NCBI GenBank assembly: GCA_014860005.1
Contig: JACZKP010000065.1
Span: 1-64,000 of the forward strand
Direction: 5' to 3'
DNA length: 64,000 nucleotides
From: Verrucomicrobiota bacterium
GTDB lineage: Bacteria > Verrucomicrobiota > Verrucomicrobiae > Limisphaerales > UBA11358
Shown here: positions 18,591 through 27,578 of the stretch, piece by piece
How positions within the stretch are numbered: position 1 is the first letter of the stretch
Layout: the number at the start of each line of letters is the position of its first letter
The notes under the pieces: generated by a model
What the model was told of the DNA's origin: nothing
The model's input: only the letters and a program-made list of their open reading frames with translations
Databases searched by the model: none
Translations under genes and position numbers: made by a program

Positions 18591-21500
18591 ATGCAACTCA
18601 GCGACACGCGGCACTGGCTTTCGATTCTCGTAGTCTTTCCCCTTTTCGGTCCTTCGATAACCAGCGGCGCGCAATCGCTTCCCGCGCCGGTAGTCACGGG
18701 CACGGTAATCTTCGACGGTAAGACCCTCGCGGGTTGGGAAGGCAATGAAAGCATCTGGCGGGTGCAGGATGGCGTCATCACGGGTGGTTCACTTACCGAA
18801 CGGGTCGCGCGCAATGAGTTCCTGGCCAGCACGCGCGATTACACCAACTTCCTGCTCCGCTTCGAGATCAAGCTCACTGGTACGGAGGGATTCATCAATT
18901 CAGGTTTTCAAATTCGTTCGCAGCGCGTTCCCGATTCCCACGAGATGGCCGGCTACCAGTGCGATTTCGGCGAGCCGAACTGGTACGGCGCGATCTACGA
19001 TGAGGCACGCCGCAACAAGGTCATGTCGGCTTCCGATATGGCCGCGCTCCGGCCGGTCATCAAACGCGATGACTGGAACGAATACGTCATCCGTGCCGCC
19101 GGTCCGCGCATCACCACGTGGATCAATGGCGTGATGGCCACCGATTTTCTTGAACCGGACACCACGGTGGCGAATTACGATTGGGGCAAGTTTGGCATTC
19201 AGGTGCATGGCGGTGGCAAGGCGCTGGTGCAGGTCCGCTATCTTGTAGTGCAGGAACTTCCGTCCACGCCGCTGGATAAGCAATTCATCGGCGCGCCGAC
19301 TCCGAACCAGCCGGAAAAATCATCGCCGCTCACACCCGAAGAGGAACAGGCAACGTTCACCCTGCCGCCGGGATTTGAAATCGAACTGGTCGTCAGCGAA
19401 GACATTGCGGCGGGCTTCGGCAAGTTCGTCGCCATGGACTGGGATTTGCACGGCAATCTTTGGACCATGACGGCGTTGGAATATCCCGTGGACGCCAACG
19501 AGAGTCCCGAAGTTGCGCGCGAACTCTACGCCAGCCGAGCCAAGGACAAGGTGCTGGTCTATGAATGCGACCCCGCGTCGCCCAGCGGCTATGCTCGCCA
19601 ACCGCGAGTATTCGCCGAGGGTCTGGCGATTCCCCTTGGCATTTTGCCCTATAAGAAAGGCGTCTATGTGCAGCACGGAGCCGACATCGTTTTTCTCAGT
19701 GATACGGATGGTGATGGCAAGGCAGACCGGCGTGAAATGATCCTGAGTGGTTTCGGCATCCAGGATTCGCACCTCTTTCCGCATCAATTCACGCGCGCGC
19801 CGGGCAACTGGATCTGGATGGCGCAAGGCGCGTTCAATTACGGCAAGGTGCGCACGGCGCGCGGTGAGGAAGTGCAATTCGATCAGACACGCATGGCGAA
19901 GTTCAGCTACGATGGTTCAGCGCTTGAAATCACTTCGCAAGGTCCGTGCAACATCTGGGGCCTGGCGCTTACCGCCGAGGGCGAAGTGTGGATTCAGGAG
20001 GCGAATGACTTCGGCTACCCGGCCATGCCCTTTCACGAATACGCGAATTATCCCGGCTGCTCGGAAGCGCAATGGAAGAGTTACGCGCCGGAGTTTCCCG
20101 GCACTGCGCCGGACTTCCGCATGGGCGGCACGGGTTTAAGTGGCCTCGCTTTGAGCGATCCGACTGGGTGGCCCGCCCCTTACGCTGACGTGTTGTACGT
20201 GGCCAATCCCATCGTCAGGAGAATCCAAGCCATCAAGCCTCATCGCGATGGTGCCGGTTTTCGGCTCCAACGGCTGCCCGACTTCGTGGCCTCGGGCGAT
20301 GAATGGTTTCGCCCCGTCGCCTTGCGTCTCGGCCCTGACGGCTGGCTCTATTTTGTGGATTGGTATAACCAGATCATTTCGCACAATGAGGTGCCGCGAA
20401 ATCATCCCGAGCGCGACAAGCAGCGCGGTCGCATCTGGCGCGTGAAACCCAGGGAAATGAAACCACTCGCCGTGCCCGACTTCACGAAACTGTCCGGCGA
20501 GGAATTGCTCGCGCGGCTCGGTGGCCCGAACACTCCGCAAAGCCATCTGGCCTGGCAGGCTATCACGGATCGGCAGATGCGGGAACTGACGCCGCAGTTG
20601 CAAGGCCTCGTCCGGGAAGCTTCGCAACCCGCCGGGCGTCGCATCGCGTCAATGTGGGCGTTGGAAGGACTGGATGAAGCTCAGCGCTTTCAAACCGGCG
20701 CCGCGTGGTTCGAGTTGCTCGCTCCGTTATTGCGCGATCCAAATCGCAACGTCCGACGCGAGGCGTTGCGCATTCTGGGAACGCGTCCGTTGACCGTTGC
20801 CGGCGCAACCCAAACTTGGGAATGGCTCTTCGACACCCTTGATGCGCTCACGGATGATGCTGATCCGCAGGTGCGCGCTGAGGTCATCAAGACGGTGAAC
20901 CAGCTCCGCAACTTCTTGTTGGCGTCGTCGGACGACCGCACCGCCAGGCTGCTCGAAGATCGAGCCATGCCGTTTCTCCTCCGCATGGCGCGGCCTTCGT
21001 TACCAGGGCCCACGGCCAAGAGCACGCACAGCGGCAAGCTCATCAGAATTGGCGAAGCTTACGAACGCGAATTCGAGCGCTACCTCATCCGGTTTCTGCT
21101 GGAGCGCCAGCCACTCTTTGTTGAAGACTTTCTCGATTCCGAATTGGCACGGTCATTTCCCGCTGAACACCGGCTGCTCTTTGCGCTGGCCCTTGAGCCA
21201 GAAGCGGCCGCGCGTCGCGTCGCCCAACTGCTGCCGGAACTGGAGCGTGCGCCCGGCGAGGAGGAAATGCTTTGCCTGGCGCGCAAACCACAAGCAGCCG
21301 GCGTCGGTGAAGTGTTGCGCAACGTGCTGCGCCACTCTGCCACCAGTCGGACGGCGGTTGAATCGCTGTTGAAAGTCCGCACCCGGCTGGAGGCCGGGCC
21401 GCTGGCGCCGTTGCTCGCCGACACTGCGCGCGAATTGCTGACCAGTGGTGACGCGGCCGCCGCCGAATTGGGCGCGAAGCTGGCCGGGGCGTATCAACTC

Positions 21501-23006
21501 GCCGCAGTTGAACCTGAATTGACGCAAGTCCTCGACCGGGGCGTGAGCCGGCTCAACCAGACTGCGACCGGTGAGTCCAACTTGGGGCCGGAATCCCTCG
21601 CCGCTTTGCGGGCGTTGCGTGATTTGAAGTCCGAGGCGGTGGGACTCTTCGCCCGGCTGGCGGAGCGAAGCGCCCCGGCAGTTCAGGAGCTTGCGGTGTC
21701 TGCGCTCGCCACTTCACGCTCAGGGCGCGGCCCGGAATTGCTGGTCCAACTCGTGCCGAAACTGCCGGCGGCCCCGCGCCGCGTCGCCGTCACCGCACTT
21801 GCCAGCACGAAACCCGGTGCCACTGCTTTCGTTCACGGCCTTCGCAGCGGCGCCCTTGAACGCGACGAACTGGATGCCGCCACTTTGGACAAGTTGCGCA
21901 CGATCCTTGGTGACGATCCCGACCTCACGGCCCTCCTGCAAAGCCTGGCTGGATTTTTCCGCCCCGTGCTTCGCCTCAACGGCAGCGGCGAGGCCTGGGC
22001 GGACACCGGCATCACGCTCGATGGGCCGTTCACGGTGGAAACCTGGATCAAACTGGATGGGGGCATTGACAATCGTGACGGCATCCTTGGCGCACCCGGT
22101 GTTCTCGATATGAATTTTCACGCGGGCCAGTTCCGCGTGTGGGCAGGGCCGCAACTCGGCGACGCCATCATCGCCACGAAGAAAATCACGCCAGAAGTAT
22201 GGACACATATTGCCGTCTCCCGCGATGCCGATAGTCGTCTGCGCATTTATCTGAATGGCGAACTGGACACCGGCCAAGGCAAGCCAGTAACAAACAAGTT
22301 TGAGCACTGCCGCCTCGGCTGGACTTCGCCGGCGCAGGGCACGCACGGCTGGCTGAATGAATTTCGCGTCTGGGATCGTGCTCGCACTGCGGAGGAAATC
22401 CGCGCCGACTTCGACCGCAGCTATGCCGGCGAGCCGCCGCCCGCCGGCCTGGTTCATCTCTATTCCGGCGACGACTGGGGTCGGCTCCAGAAAGGCGCCC
22501 AAGTGATCGGGACAATGGATTTCCCCGCGTTGCTGACGGCCACGGAAGCCAGGGCGTTTCAGGAGAAATTCGACACGTTTCGCGCGCTGGCCACGAAGCC
22601 GGGTGGCGTTGAACGCGGACGGAGTATTTTCCAGATGGCCTGCGCGAGTTGTCATGCGGTCGGTGGTCAGGGCGGCCAGATTGGACCAGTGCTGGATGGC
22701 GCCGGCGTGCTGGGCGTCGAAGCGTTGCTCCGCAACCTGCTCACGCCAAATGTGGCGGTCGAGGCAGGCTACCGTGTCTTCCGGGTGGAACTCGCAGATG
22801 GCGAAGTGCTGGACGGCATCCGCGTGTCCGAGGATCCGGAAGCCATTGTGCTGCGCCGGCCCAACGTGCCCGACACACGCATCGCACAGCAAGACGTCCG
22901 CAAGGCCAGCTTCACCAAAATGAGCATGATGCCGGAAGGTTTGCTCGAAGCCCTCACGGCCACTGACGTCAGCGATTTGTTTACCTATTTGCTGACGCTC
23001 AAATAG
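18591..23006 (+). CDS. PVC-type multidomain cytochrome: DUF1080, dehydrogenase propeller, HEAT, LamG, heme c
   Basis: A 1471-residue exported protein. After a signal peptide, residues about 35-215 form a DUF1080 (3-keto-disaccharide hydrolase-like) jelly roll with GKTLAGWEGNESIWRVQDGV. Residues about 255-620 are the PVC membrane-bound dehydrogenase propeller (GFEIELVVSED, VLVYECDP, GPDGWLYFVDWYNQIISHNE). A HEAT-repeat region covers about 630-1110, a LamG-like jelly roll about 1122-1285 (GPFTVETWIKLDGG), and a C-terminal monohaem cytochrome c has CASCH at residues 1351-1355 and a late methionine-rich SMMPEGLLEAL. Such proteins are thought to oxidise sugars in the periplasm and pass electrons to the respiratory chain. 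The minus-strand Gfo/Idh/MocA and TIM-barrel genes that follow suggest a shared keto-sugar pathway. No strong Shine-Dalgarno is seen. Confidence 0.92.
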   Translation: MQLSDTRHWLSILVVFPLFGPSITSGAQSLPAPVVTGTVIFDGKTLAGWEGNESIWRVQDGVITGGSLTERVARNEFLASTRDYTNFLLRFEIKLTGTEGFINSGFQIRSQRVPDSHEMAGYQCDFGEPNWYGAIYDEARRNKVMSASDMAALRPVIKRDDWNEYVIRAAGPRITTWINGVMATDFLEPDTTVANYDWGKFGIQVHGGGKALVQVRYLVVQELPSTPLDKQFIGAPTPNQPEKSSPLTPEEEQATFTLPPGFEIELVVSEDIAAGFGKFVAMDWDLHGNLWTMTALEYPVDANESPEVARELYASRAKDKVLVYECDPASPSGYARQPRVFAEGLAIPLGILPYKKGVYVQHGADIVFLSDTDGDGKADRREMILSGFGIQDSHLFPHQFTRAPGNWIWMAQGAFNYGKVRTARGEEVQFDQTRMAKFSYDGSALEITSQGPCNIWGLALTAEGEVWIQEANDFGYPAMPFHEYANYPGCSEAQWKSYAPEFPGTAPDFRMGGTGLSGLALSDPTGWPAPYADVLYVANPIVRRIQAIKPHRDGAGFRLQRLPDFVASGDEWFRPVALRLGPDGWLYFVDWYNQIISHNEVPRNHPERDKQRGRIWRVKPREMKPLAVPDFTKLSGEELLARLGGPNTPQSHLAWQAITDRQMRELTPQLQGLVREASQPAGRRIASMWALEGLDEAQRFQTGAAWFELLAPLLRDPNRNVRREALRILGTRPLTVAGATQTWEWLFDTLDALTDDADPQVRAEVIKTVNQLRNFLLASSDDRTARLLEDRAMPFLLRMARPSLPGPTAKSTHSGKLIRIGEAYEREFERYLIRFLLERQPLFVEDFLDSELARSFPAEHRLLFALALEPEAAARRVAQLLPELERAPGEEEMLCLARKPQAAGVGEVLRNVLRHSATSRTAVESLLKVRTRLEAGPLAPLLADTARELLTSGDAAAAELGAKLAGAYQLAAVEPELTQVLDRGVSRLNQTATGESNLGPESLAALRALRDLKSEAVGLFARLAERSAPAVQELAVSALATSRSGRGPELLVQLVPKLPAAPRRVAVTALASTKPGATAFVHGLRSGALERDELDAATLDKLRTILGDDPDLTALLQSLAGFFRPVLRLNGSGEAWADTGITLDGPFTVETWIKLDGGIDNRDGILGAPGVLDMNFHAGQFRVWAGPQLGDAIIATKKITPEVWTHIAVSRDADSRLRIYLNGELDTGQGKPVTNKFEHCRLGWTSPAQGTHGWLNEFRVWDRARTAEEIRADFDRSYAGEPPPAGLVHLYSGDDWGRLQKGAQVIGTMDFPALLTATEARAFQEKFDTFRALATKPGGVERGRSIFQMACASCHAVGGQGGQIGPVLDGAGVLGVEALLRNLLTPNVAVEAGYRVFRVELADGEVLDGIRVSEDPEAIVLRRPNVPDTRIAQQDVRKASFTKMSMMPEGLLEALTATDVSDLFTYLLTLK

Positions 23007-23039
23007 CCGCGGCCGAGAGCGCCAGCAAGAATCGTGGTC

Positions 23040-24347
23040 CTAAATCAGTTTCGTCTGCCCGGGAATGTAAACGGGATACGATCCGTCCGGACCGGGCTTC
23101 ACGGGTGCGTCCATGCCATCGTGGCAGTCCTCCGGTCGGGGCGGATAGGCGAAGTCGGATTGATTGATCTGCTCCCATGCCACCTCCTTGCCGGTGTAAC
23201 AGGAAATCTGGCCCATGATTCCAATCATCGTGCTGTCGGCCATGTAGTCGCCGTTGTTGAGCGGTTTGCCGGAGCGGATCGCGGCGAACAACCGGTCATG
23301 TTCGATCTGGTAGGGATCGCATTGCCCGCGCCAGCGCCAGTCGGTAGCGCCACGAATTTCGCAGCGGGTTATTGAGGCGCGGCCTTTGGCGCCGAGCACG
23401 ATGCTGGAGCTTTCGTCGTAGCAACCGGTCGTGGTGCGGCAAAAACCATACATCCGCACGCCGTTGGCGAATTCATAAACAACGGAATGATGATCGAACA
23501 CATTGCCGTAAACGGGTTCGACCATTGAGGAACGGCCGCCCAAGCCGTGGCATTTCACGGGCTGTTGACCGTGCATGACCCAGTTGGCGCGGTCGAAATT
23601 GTGGACCAGTGACTGCACCACGTCATCGCCGGACAGCCAGACGAAGTGATATTGCGTGCTGCACTGCCATTCGAGTTCCGTCAACCCCGGTTTGCGTTCG
23701 GTGACGCCGTAAGGTGCGCGCAGAAAGTTCTCCTCAATGGCCACCACCTCGCCGATGGCGCCATCGTGAATACGTTGGACGGTTTCGGCATAACCGGCGT
23801 GATAACGGCTTTGCAGGCCGGAGACAACGGAGAGTTTCTTTTGCTTCGCCAGCTCACAGGCGGCGCGCAGCAACTTGATCCCCGCGGGATCAATGCCGTG
23901 CGGTTTCTCGACGAACACATGTTTGCCCGCCTGAATGGCCGCCATCGTTTGCAGCGGATGGAACTTGGCCGCGTTGGCAATGAGCACCACGTCCGAGGCT
24001 TCAATGACCCGCTTGTAGCCGTCGAAGCCAGTGAAGCAATGATCGCGGCTCACCTGAACTTGATCGGGTTTGGCGGCGCGGATGTGGCCGAGCTTGTCCT
24101 GAATGCGGTCCATGAAGATGTCGTTCATGGCAACGAGACGCGCACCTTTGTCCGCCTTGAGAGCTTGGACGATGGCGCCGGAATTGCGTCCGCCGCAACC
24201 GATCATGCCGACTTTGAGGAGGTCGCTGCCGGCGGCGTGGGCGAAGCGCGAGACATCCAGGCCGGTGAGGGTGGTGGCTGCGGCGGCGGTGGCGGAGGTT
24301 TTCAGGAAATGGCGGCGGGTTACCGGGGAGTCAGTTTGGTTTTTCAT
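23040..24347 (-). CDS. Tat-exported Gfo/Idh/MocA family oxidoreductase (second copy)
   Basis: A 435-residue paralogue of the enzyme at 9.9 kb. It has a twin-arginine signal (TRRHFLKTSATAAAATTLTG), a dinucleotide-binding motif (VGMIGCGGRNSGAI) at about residue 46, the EK motif as HVFVEKPHGIDPAG, and a substrate-side region with VQSLVHNFDRANWVMHGQQP. The two differ enough to suggest different substrates. It is followed on the same strand after 30 bp upstream by the TIM-barrel gene, so the isomerase-like gene is transcribed first. It converges on the PVC cytochrome gene with 33 bp between the stops. An exported sugar dehydrogenase or 3-keto-sugar hydratase-type role is inferred. Confidence 0.9.
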   Translation of the reverse strand: MKNQTDSPVTRRHFLKTSATAAAATTLTGLDVSRFAHAAGSDLLKVGMIGCGGRNSGAIVQALKADKGARLVAMNDIFMDRIQDKLGHIRAAKPDQVQVSRDHCFTGFDGYKRVIEASDVVLIANAAKFHPLQTMAAIQAGKHVFVEKPHGIDPAGIKLLRAACELAKQKKLSVVSGLQSRYHAGYAETVQRIHDGAIGEVVAIEENFLRAPYGVTERKPGLTELEWQCSTQYHFVWLSGDDVVQSLVHNFDRANWVMHGQQPVKCHGLGGRSSMVEPVYGNVFDHHSVVYEFANGVRMYGFCRTTTGCYDESSSIVLGAKGRASITRCEIRGATDWRWRGQCDPYQIEHDRLFAAIRSGKPLNNGDYMADSTMIGIMGQISCYTGKEVAWEQINQSDFAYPPRPEDCHDGMDAPVKPGPDGSYPVYIPGQTKLI

Positions 24348-24377
24348 GGTGCTTGCATGCTTGTGGCTGAACCGAAA

Positions 24378-25247
24378 TCAGCGGGTTTCTTTGATGCCGA
24401 GTTCTTTGAGTGTGTTGCGTAACCAGCGAAGCGATTCTTCAATCATCGGTCCGCCAGCGCCTTCGCATTCAATGCTGAGCACGCCGCCGTAACCGTGATT
24501 GCGAAGCGTTGCGAGGCACTTGCGGATATTGTCGGCGTTCACCCCGTCGCCCAGCGAACAGGCACTGACCGCGATGCCCGTATCCTTGCCACGCAATGCA
24601 GCCGCGAGCGATTGCGATACATCCTTCACGTGGACGTGGCTGACCCGCTTCAGAAAGCGCTTAAGGAATTTCACGGGATCGTTTCCCGCGATGAACGTGT
24701 TGCCTGTGTCCATGTTCAGCCGCAGGTAGGGACTACGGCCGAACGCCTGCATCTCGGCCATCCGATCAGGATTCGTGGTGAAATAACCGTGCGGCTCAAT
24801 GTTCACGGTGATTCTGTGCGCTTCGGCCACGCGCAGGATTTGTTCGTAACTGCGTTTCATCATCGCCATCGCGTCCGCATCTTTCAGGCCTTCGGGCGCG
24901 TGCAGGCCGTCCGTGGTATCCACGCACGGACAACCGATTTGCGCCGCCCAAGCAATGGACTTCATCACGTAAGGTACGCCGCGCAACGGACCATCCGCCT
25001 GCGAAAGCGGATAGGCTGCGTCCACCTGGGAGAACTGGACTCCATAGTGGTCCATTTTGCGGCGCAGCAGGGCGGGGTCTTCATAGAGGGCCACGTGCGG
25101 TTGGTAGCCCAAGCCGTGAATCCAACTCACGCCGTCAATTAGTCCGCACTCGATGTAGCGAACCTTGTTGCGTTGCGCCCATTGGAGACATTTCTCGAAT
25201 GACCAGTAGGCGGAATTGAACGCGTCGGTGTGAAAGCCAATTTTCAT
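24378..25247 (-). CDS. Sugar phosphate isomerase/epimerase-like TIM barrel
   Basis: A 289-residue cytosolic protein of the xylose-isomerase-like / AP-endonuclease-2 superfamily. It begins MKIGFHTDAFNSAYWSFEKC, with strand-end acidic residues around YIECGL, VNIEPHG, LNMDTGN and LSIECEGAGG, the usual metal-binding positions of this barrel. The HVHVKDVS phrase is characteristic of the family. The start is the ATG where homology begins; an ATG three codons earlier is possible. It is co-directional with the adjacent Gfo/Idh/MocA gene (30 bp), the common pairing in PVC bacteria for keto-sugar or inositol-type catabolism. The exact substrate is unknown. Confidence 0.87.
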   Translation of the reverse strand: MKIGFHTDAFNSAYWSFEKCLQWAQRNKVRYIECGLIDGVSWIHGLGYQPHVALYEDPALLRRKMDHYGVQFSQVDAAYPLSQADGPLRGVPYVMKSIAWAAQIGCPCVDTTDGLHAPEGLKDADAMAMMKRSYEQILRVAEAHRITVNIEPHGYFTTNPDRMAEMQAFGRSPYLRLNMDTGNTFIAGNDPVKFLKRFLKRVSHVHVKDVSQSLAAALRGKDTGIAVSACSLGDGVNADNIRKCLATLRNHGYGGVLSIECEGAGGPMIEESLRWLRNTLKELGIKETR

Positions 25248-25428
25248 AAGCCGCATCAGTTACCCAATTCTCAGCGACCACCGTGCGCACGCAAGCGCAA
25301 AGCCGCCTTGAGCCAAGTCAAAGGTGTTCATCAGCGGCTGGCGCGTTGGCGGGAATGCATCTGCCGCCTTACTTCTGCCGCCTTACTTATTGAAGTCAAG
25401 ATGGGGGTCGGTTACGTTTTACCCGCTT

Positions 25429-26802
25429 ATGACGTTGACTGAGAAATTGCTCGCGCGCGCCGCCGGAAAAGCTTCCGCGTCGGCCGGCGATAATGTCTGG
25501 GTAAAAGCCGATGTGCTCATGACGCACGATGTGTGCGGCCCGGGAACGATCGGGGTCTTCAAACGGGAATTCGGCAAGGACGCCAAGGTTTGGGACAAAA
25601 ATCGCGTCGTCATCATTCCCGACCACTACATTTTCACCGCGGATTCCAAGTCGAATCGCAACGTGGACATCCTCCGCGAATTCGTGAAGGAACAGGGCCT
25701 GCCCTATTTCTACGACGTGATTGACGATCCGAACGGGCAATGGCATTTCGATCCGAGCAAGGGAATGCTCAAGCGCCAATACGGTTCGCAATACGCGGGC
25801 GTTTGTCACACGGCATTGCCGGCCAAAGGTCACACGCGTCCCGGCGAAGTTTTGTTCGGCACGGATTCGCACACCTGCATGGCGGGCGCGTTCAACCAGT
25901 TCGCCACCGGCATCGGCAACACGGACGCGGGATTCGTCATGGGCACGGGCAAGTTGCTCATCAAAGTTCCCGAGACGATGCACTTCCGCCTCGAAGGCAA
26001 GCTGCAACCGGGCGTCATGGCGAAGGACATCATTCTTCACTGCATCGGTGAAATTGGTTTCGATGGCGCCACGTATCGCGCGCTGCAATTCGACGGCCCG
26101 GGTACTTCCAATCTCTCGATGGACGACCGTATGACCATCGCCAACATGGCGATCGAAGCGGGCGGCAAGAACGCGATGTTTGAATTCGATGCGCGCACGG
26201 CGGAATACGTGGATGCTCGCACCCGCTTGAATGGTACGAAGACTCAATACGAGCCGGTGGATTTGGATAAAGACCAGAAGTTCGTTTACGAACACACGGT
26301 GGATTTGTCCAAGCTCGAACCGACCGTTGCCTGCCATCCTGATCCCGGTCAGCGCAAGAAAGCCAAGGACATGGGTGATGTGAAATTGGATCGCGCGTAT
26401 GTTGGCTCCTGCACCGGCGGCAAGACGAGCGACTTCGTGGAATTCGCCCGCGTGTTGCGTGGGAAGAAGGTGGTCATTGATACCTTCGGCGTTCCCGCAA
26501 CGCCGGACATCGTTCACGATTTGCAAAGCACCCGTTGGGGCGGCGAAACCATCTGGAACATTCTGGTTAATGCTGGCGTGCAGATGACGGAGAATGCCGG
26601 TTGTGCCGCGTGTCTCGGCGGGCCGGTGGATACGTTTGGTCGGATCAACAAGTCCGGCATCAAGTGCATCAGCGCCACGAACCGCAATTTCCCCGGCCGC
26701 ATGGGGGACAAGGAATCGCAAGTGTTCCTCGCCAGCCCGGCGACGGTGGCGGCGAGTGCGATCACGGGGCACGTTACCGATCCGCGGGAATACCTGAGTT
26801 AA
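25429..26802 (+). CDS. leuC: 3-Isopropylmalate dehydratase large subunit / homoaconitase-like
   Basis: A 457-residue member of the aconitase superfamily in the size class of stand-alone large subunits. It has FGTDSHTCMAGAFNQFATGI near residue 145, an iron-sulfur cysteine in YVGSCTGGKTSDF near 325, and a second pair in NAGCAACLGGPVDTFGRINK near 390, so the 4Fe-4S ligand set is complete. Known reaction of the family: stereospecific isomerisation of 2- and 3-isopropylmalate in leucine synthesis, or the homologous tricarboxylate step. The ATG giving MTLTEKLLARAAG was chosen because homology starts there. No small-subunit (leuD) gene follows; instead the start of a small ORF lies three bases after the stop. 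Confidence 0.9.
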   Translation: MTLTEKLLARAAGKASASAGDNVWVKADVLMTHDVCGPGTIGVFKREFGKDAKVWDKNRVVIIPDHYIFTADSKSNRNVDILREFVKEQGLPYFYDVIDDPNGQWHFDPSKGMLKRQYGSQYAGVCHTALPAKGHTRPGEVLFGTDSHTCMAGAFNQFATGIGNTDAGFVMGTGKLLIKVPETMHFRLEGKLQPGVMAKDIILHCIGEIGFDGATYRALQFDGPGTSNLSMDDRMTIANMAIEAGGKNAMFEFDARTAEYVDARTRLNGTKTQYEPVDLDKDQKFVYEHTVDLSKLEPTVACHPDPGQRKKAKDMGDVKLDRAYVGSCTGGKTSDFVEFARVLRGKKVVIDTFGVPATPDIVHDLQSTRWGGETIWNILVNAGVQMTENAGCAACLGGPVDTFGRINKSGIKCISATNRNFPGRMGDKESQVFLASPATVAASAITGHVTDPREYLS

Positions 26803-26805
26803 ATT

Positions 26806-27009
26806 ATGAGTCCGCAAGCTGCCCTGGATGCGCAAATTGCGCGCTACCGCGCGATGACGCCGGAGCAGCGGGTGTTGACAGCTCTGCGTTTGCACGAATT
26901 GGCCTGCGAGATGGCTCGCCTTGGGATTCGTCGCCAACACCCGGACGCGAAACCTGAAGAGGTCGAGCGCCTGCTGCACGAACGACTTGAACTCGCCCGC
27001 GTTGCGTGA
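26806..27009 (+). CDS. Small helical protein paired with a nucleotidyltransferase
   Basis: A 67-residue, all-helical, charged protein (MTPEQRVLTALRLHELACEM, then a PEEVERLLHERLELARVA tail). It begins three bases after the LeuC-like stop and its own stop overlaps the GTG start of the next gene (GTGA), which indicates translational coupling. Small helical proteins of this look, with the AxxLHELA-type helix, commonly precede AbiEii-like nucleotidyltransferases in this phylum. The function is unknown; an antitoxin or adaptor role for its neighbour is only a possibility. Confidence 0.75.
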   Translation: MSPQAALDAQIARYRAMTPEQRVLTALRLHELACEMARLGIRRQHPDAKPEEVERLLHERLELARVA

Positions 27010-27578
27010 CCGAACAGGAACTACTGCTTGATTGTCTGCGGCGGCTAAACCGCCAAAGCATTTCCTATATGCTGACCGGTTCGATGGCCAGCAACGCCTG
27101 GGGCATTCCGCGCACCACTCACGATCTGGATTTTGTGGTGCAACTTCCGCCGTCCCAAATAACAAAGTTCGTTGGCGCTTTTGAATCGAAAGATTATTTC
27201 GTGGACGAGGCGATGGTTCGCTCGGCGTATCAACCCCCGAATCAATTCAACGTCATCCACATTCCCTCGGCGTTGAAAGTGGATTTTTGGATTCTGAGGG
27301 CTGACGAGTTTGAGCGCGAAATGTTCCGCCGAAAACTGAAAGATACGTGGTTGGGCGAGCCGGTCTGGATTGCCACCGCCGAGGATGTCATACTGCACAA
27401 GCTCTATTGGAACAAACTTACTCCCTCTGACCGGCAATTGGGTGATGTGGCGGGCGTAGTCGCCGTGCAAAAAGGAAAATTGGACGAAACCTACCTGGGG
27501 CAATGGGCAGGGAGGCTTGGCGTTGCGATGGAAATGGAAAAGGCTCTTTCGGGCGGGTTGCGCCCCAAACACACATGA
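27006..27578 (+). CDS. AbiEii/DUF6036-like nucleotidyltransferase
   Basis: A 190-residue protein of the minimal nucleotidyltransferase fold. The active-site pattern is visible near residues 24-44: LTGSMASNAWGIPRTTHDLD, giving the GS pair and the two metal-binding aspartates in DLD. A further acidic/aromatic stretch (ALKVDFWILRADEFERE) provides the third strand, and the C-terminal helices contain ATAEDVILHKLYW. The start is GTG, overlapping the upstream stop by GTGA, and the stop overlaps the carbamoyltransferase ATG (ATGA). Relatives include the toxin AbiEii of abortive infection, but many are domesticated enzymes with unknown acceptors. Being locked between leuC and a carbamoyltransferase, it may be part of a modification pathway rather than a toxin. 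Confidence 0.82.
   Translation: MTEQELLLDCLRRLNRQSISYMLTGSMASNAWGIPRTTHDLDFVVQLPPSQITKFVGAFESKDYFVDEAMVRSAYQPPNQFNVIHIPSALKVDFWILRADEFEREMFRRKLKDTWLGEPVWIATAEDVILHKLYWNKLTPSDRQLGDVAGVVAVQKGKLDETYLGQWAGRLGVAMEMEKALSGGLRPKHT

Noticed and set aside
26806..27578. Toxin-antitoxin module
   Set aside because: The nucleotidyltransferase resembles AbiEii, but the pair is embedded between metabolic genes with overlapping ends on both sides, so toxin function is not claimed.
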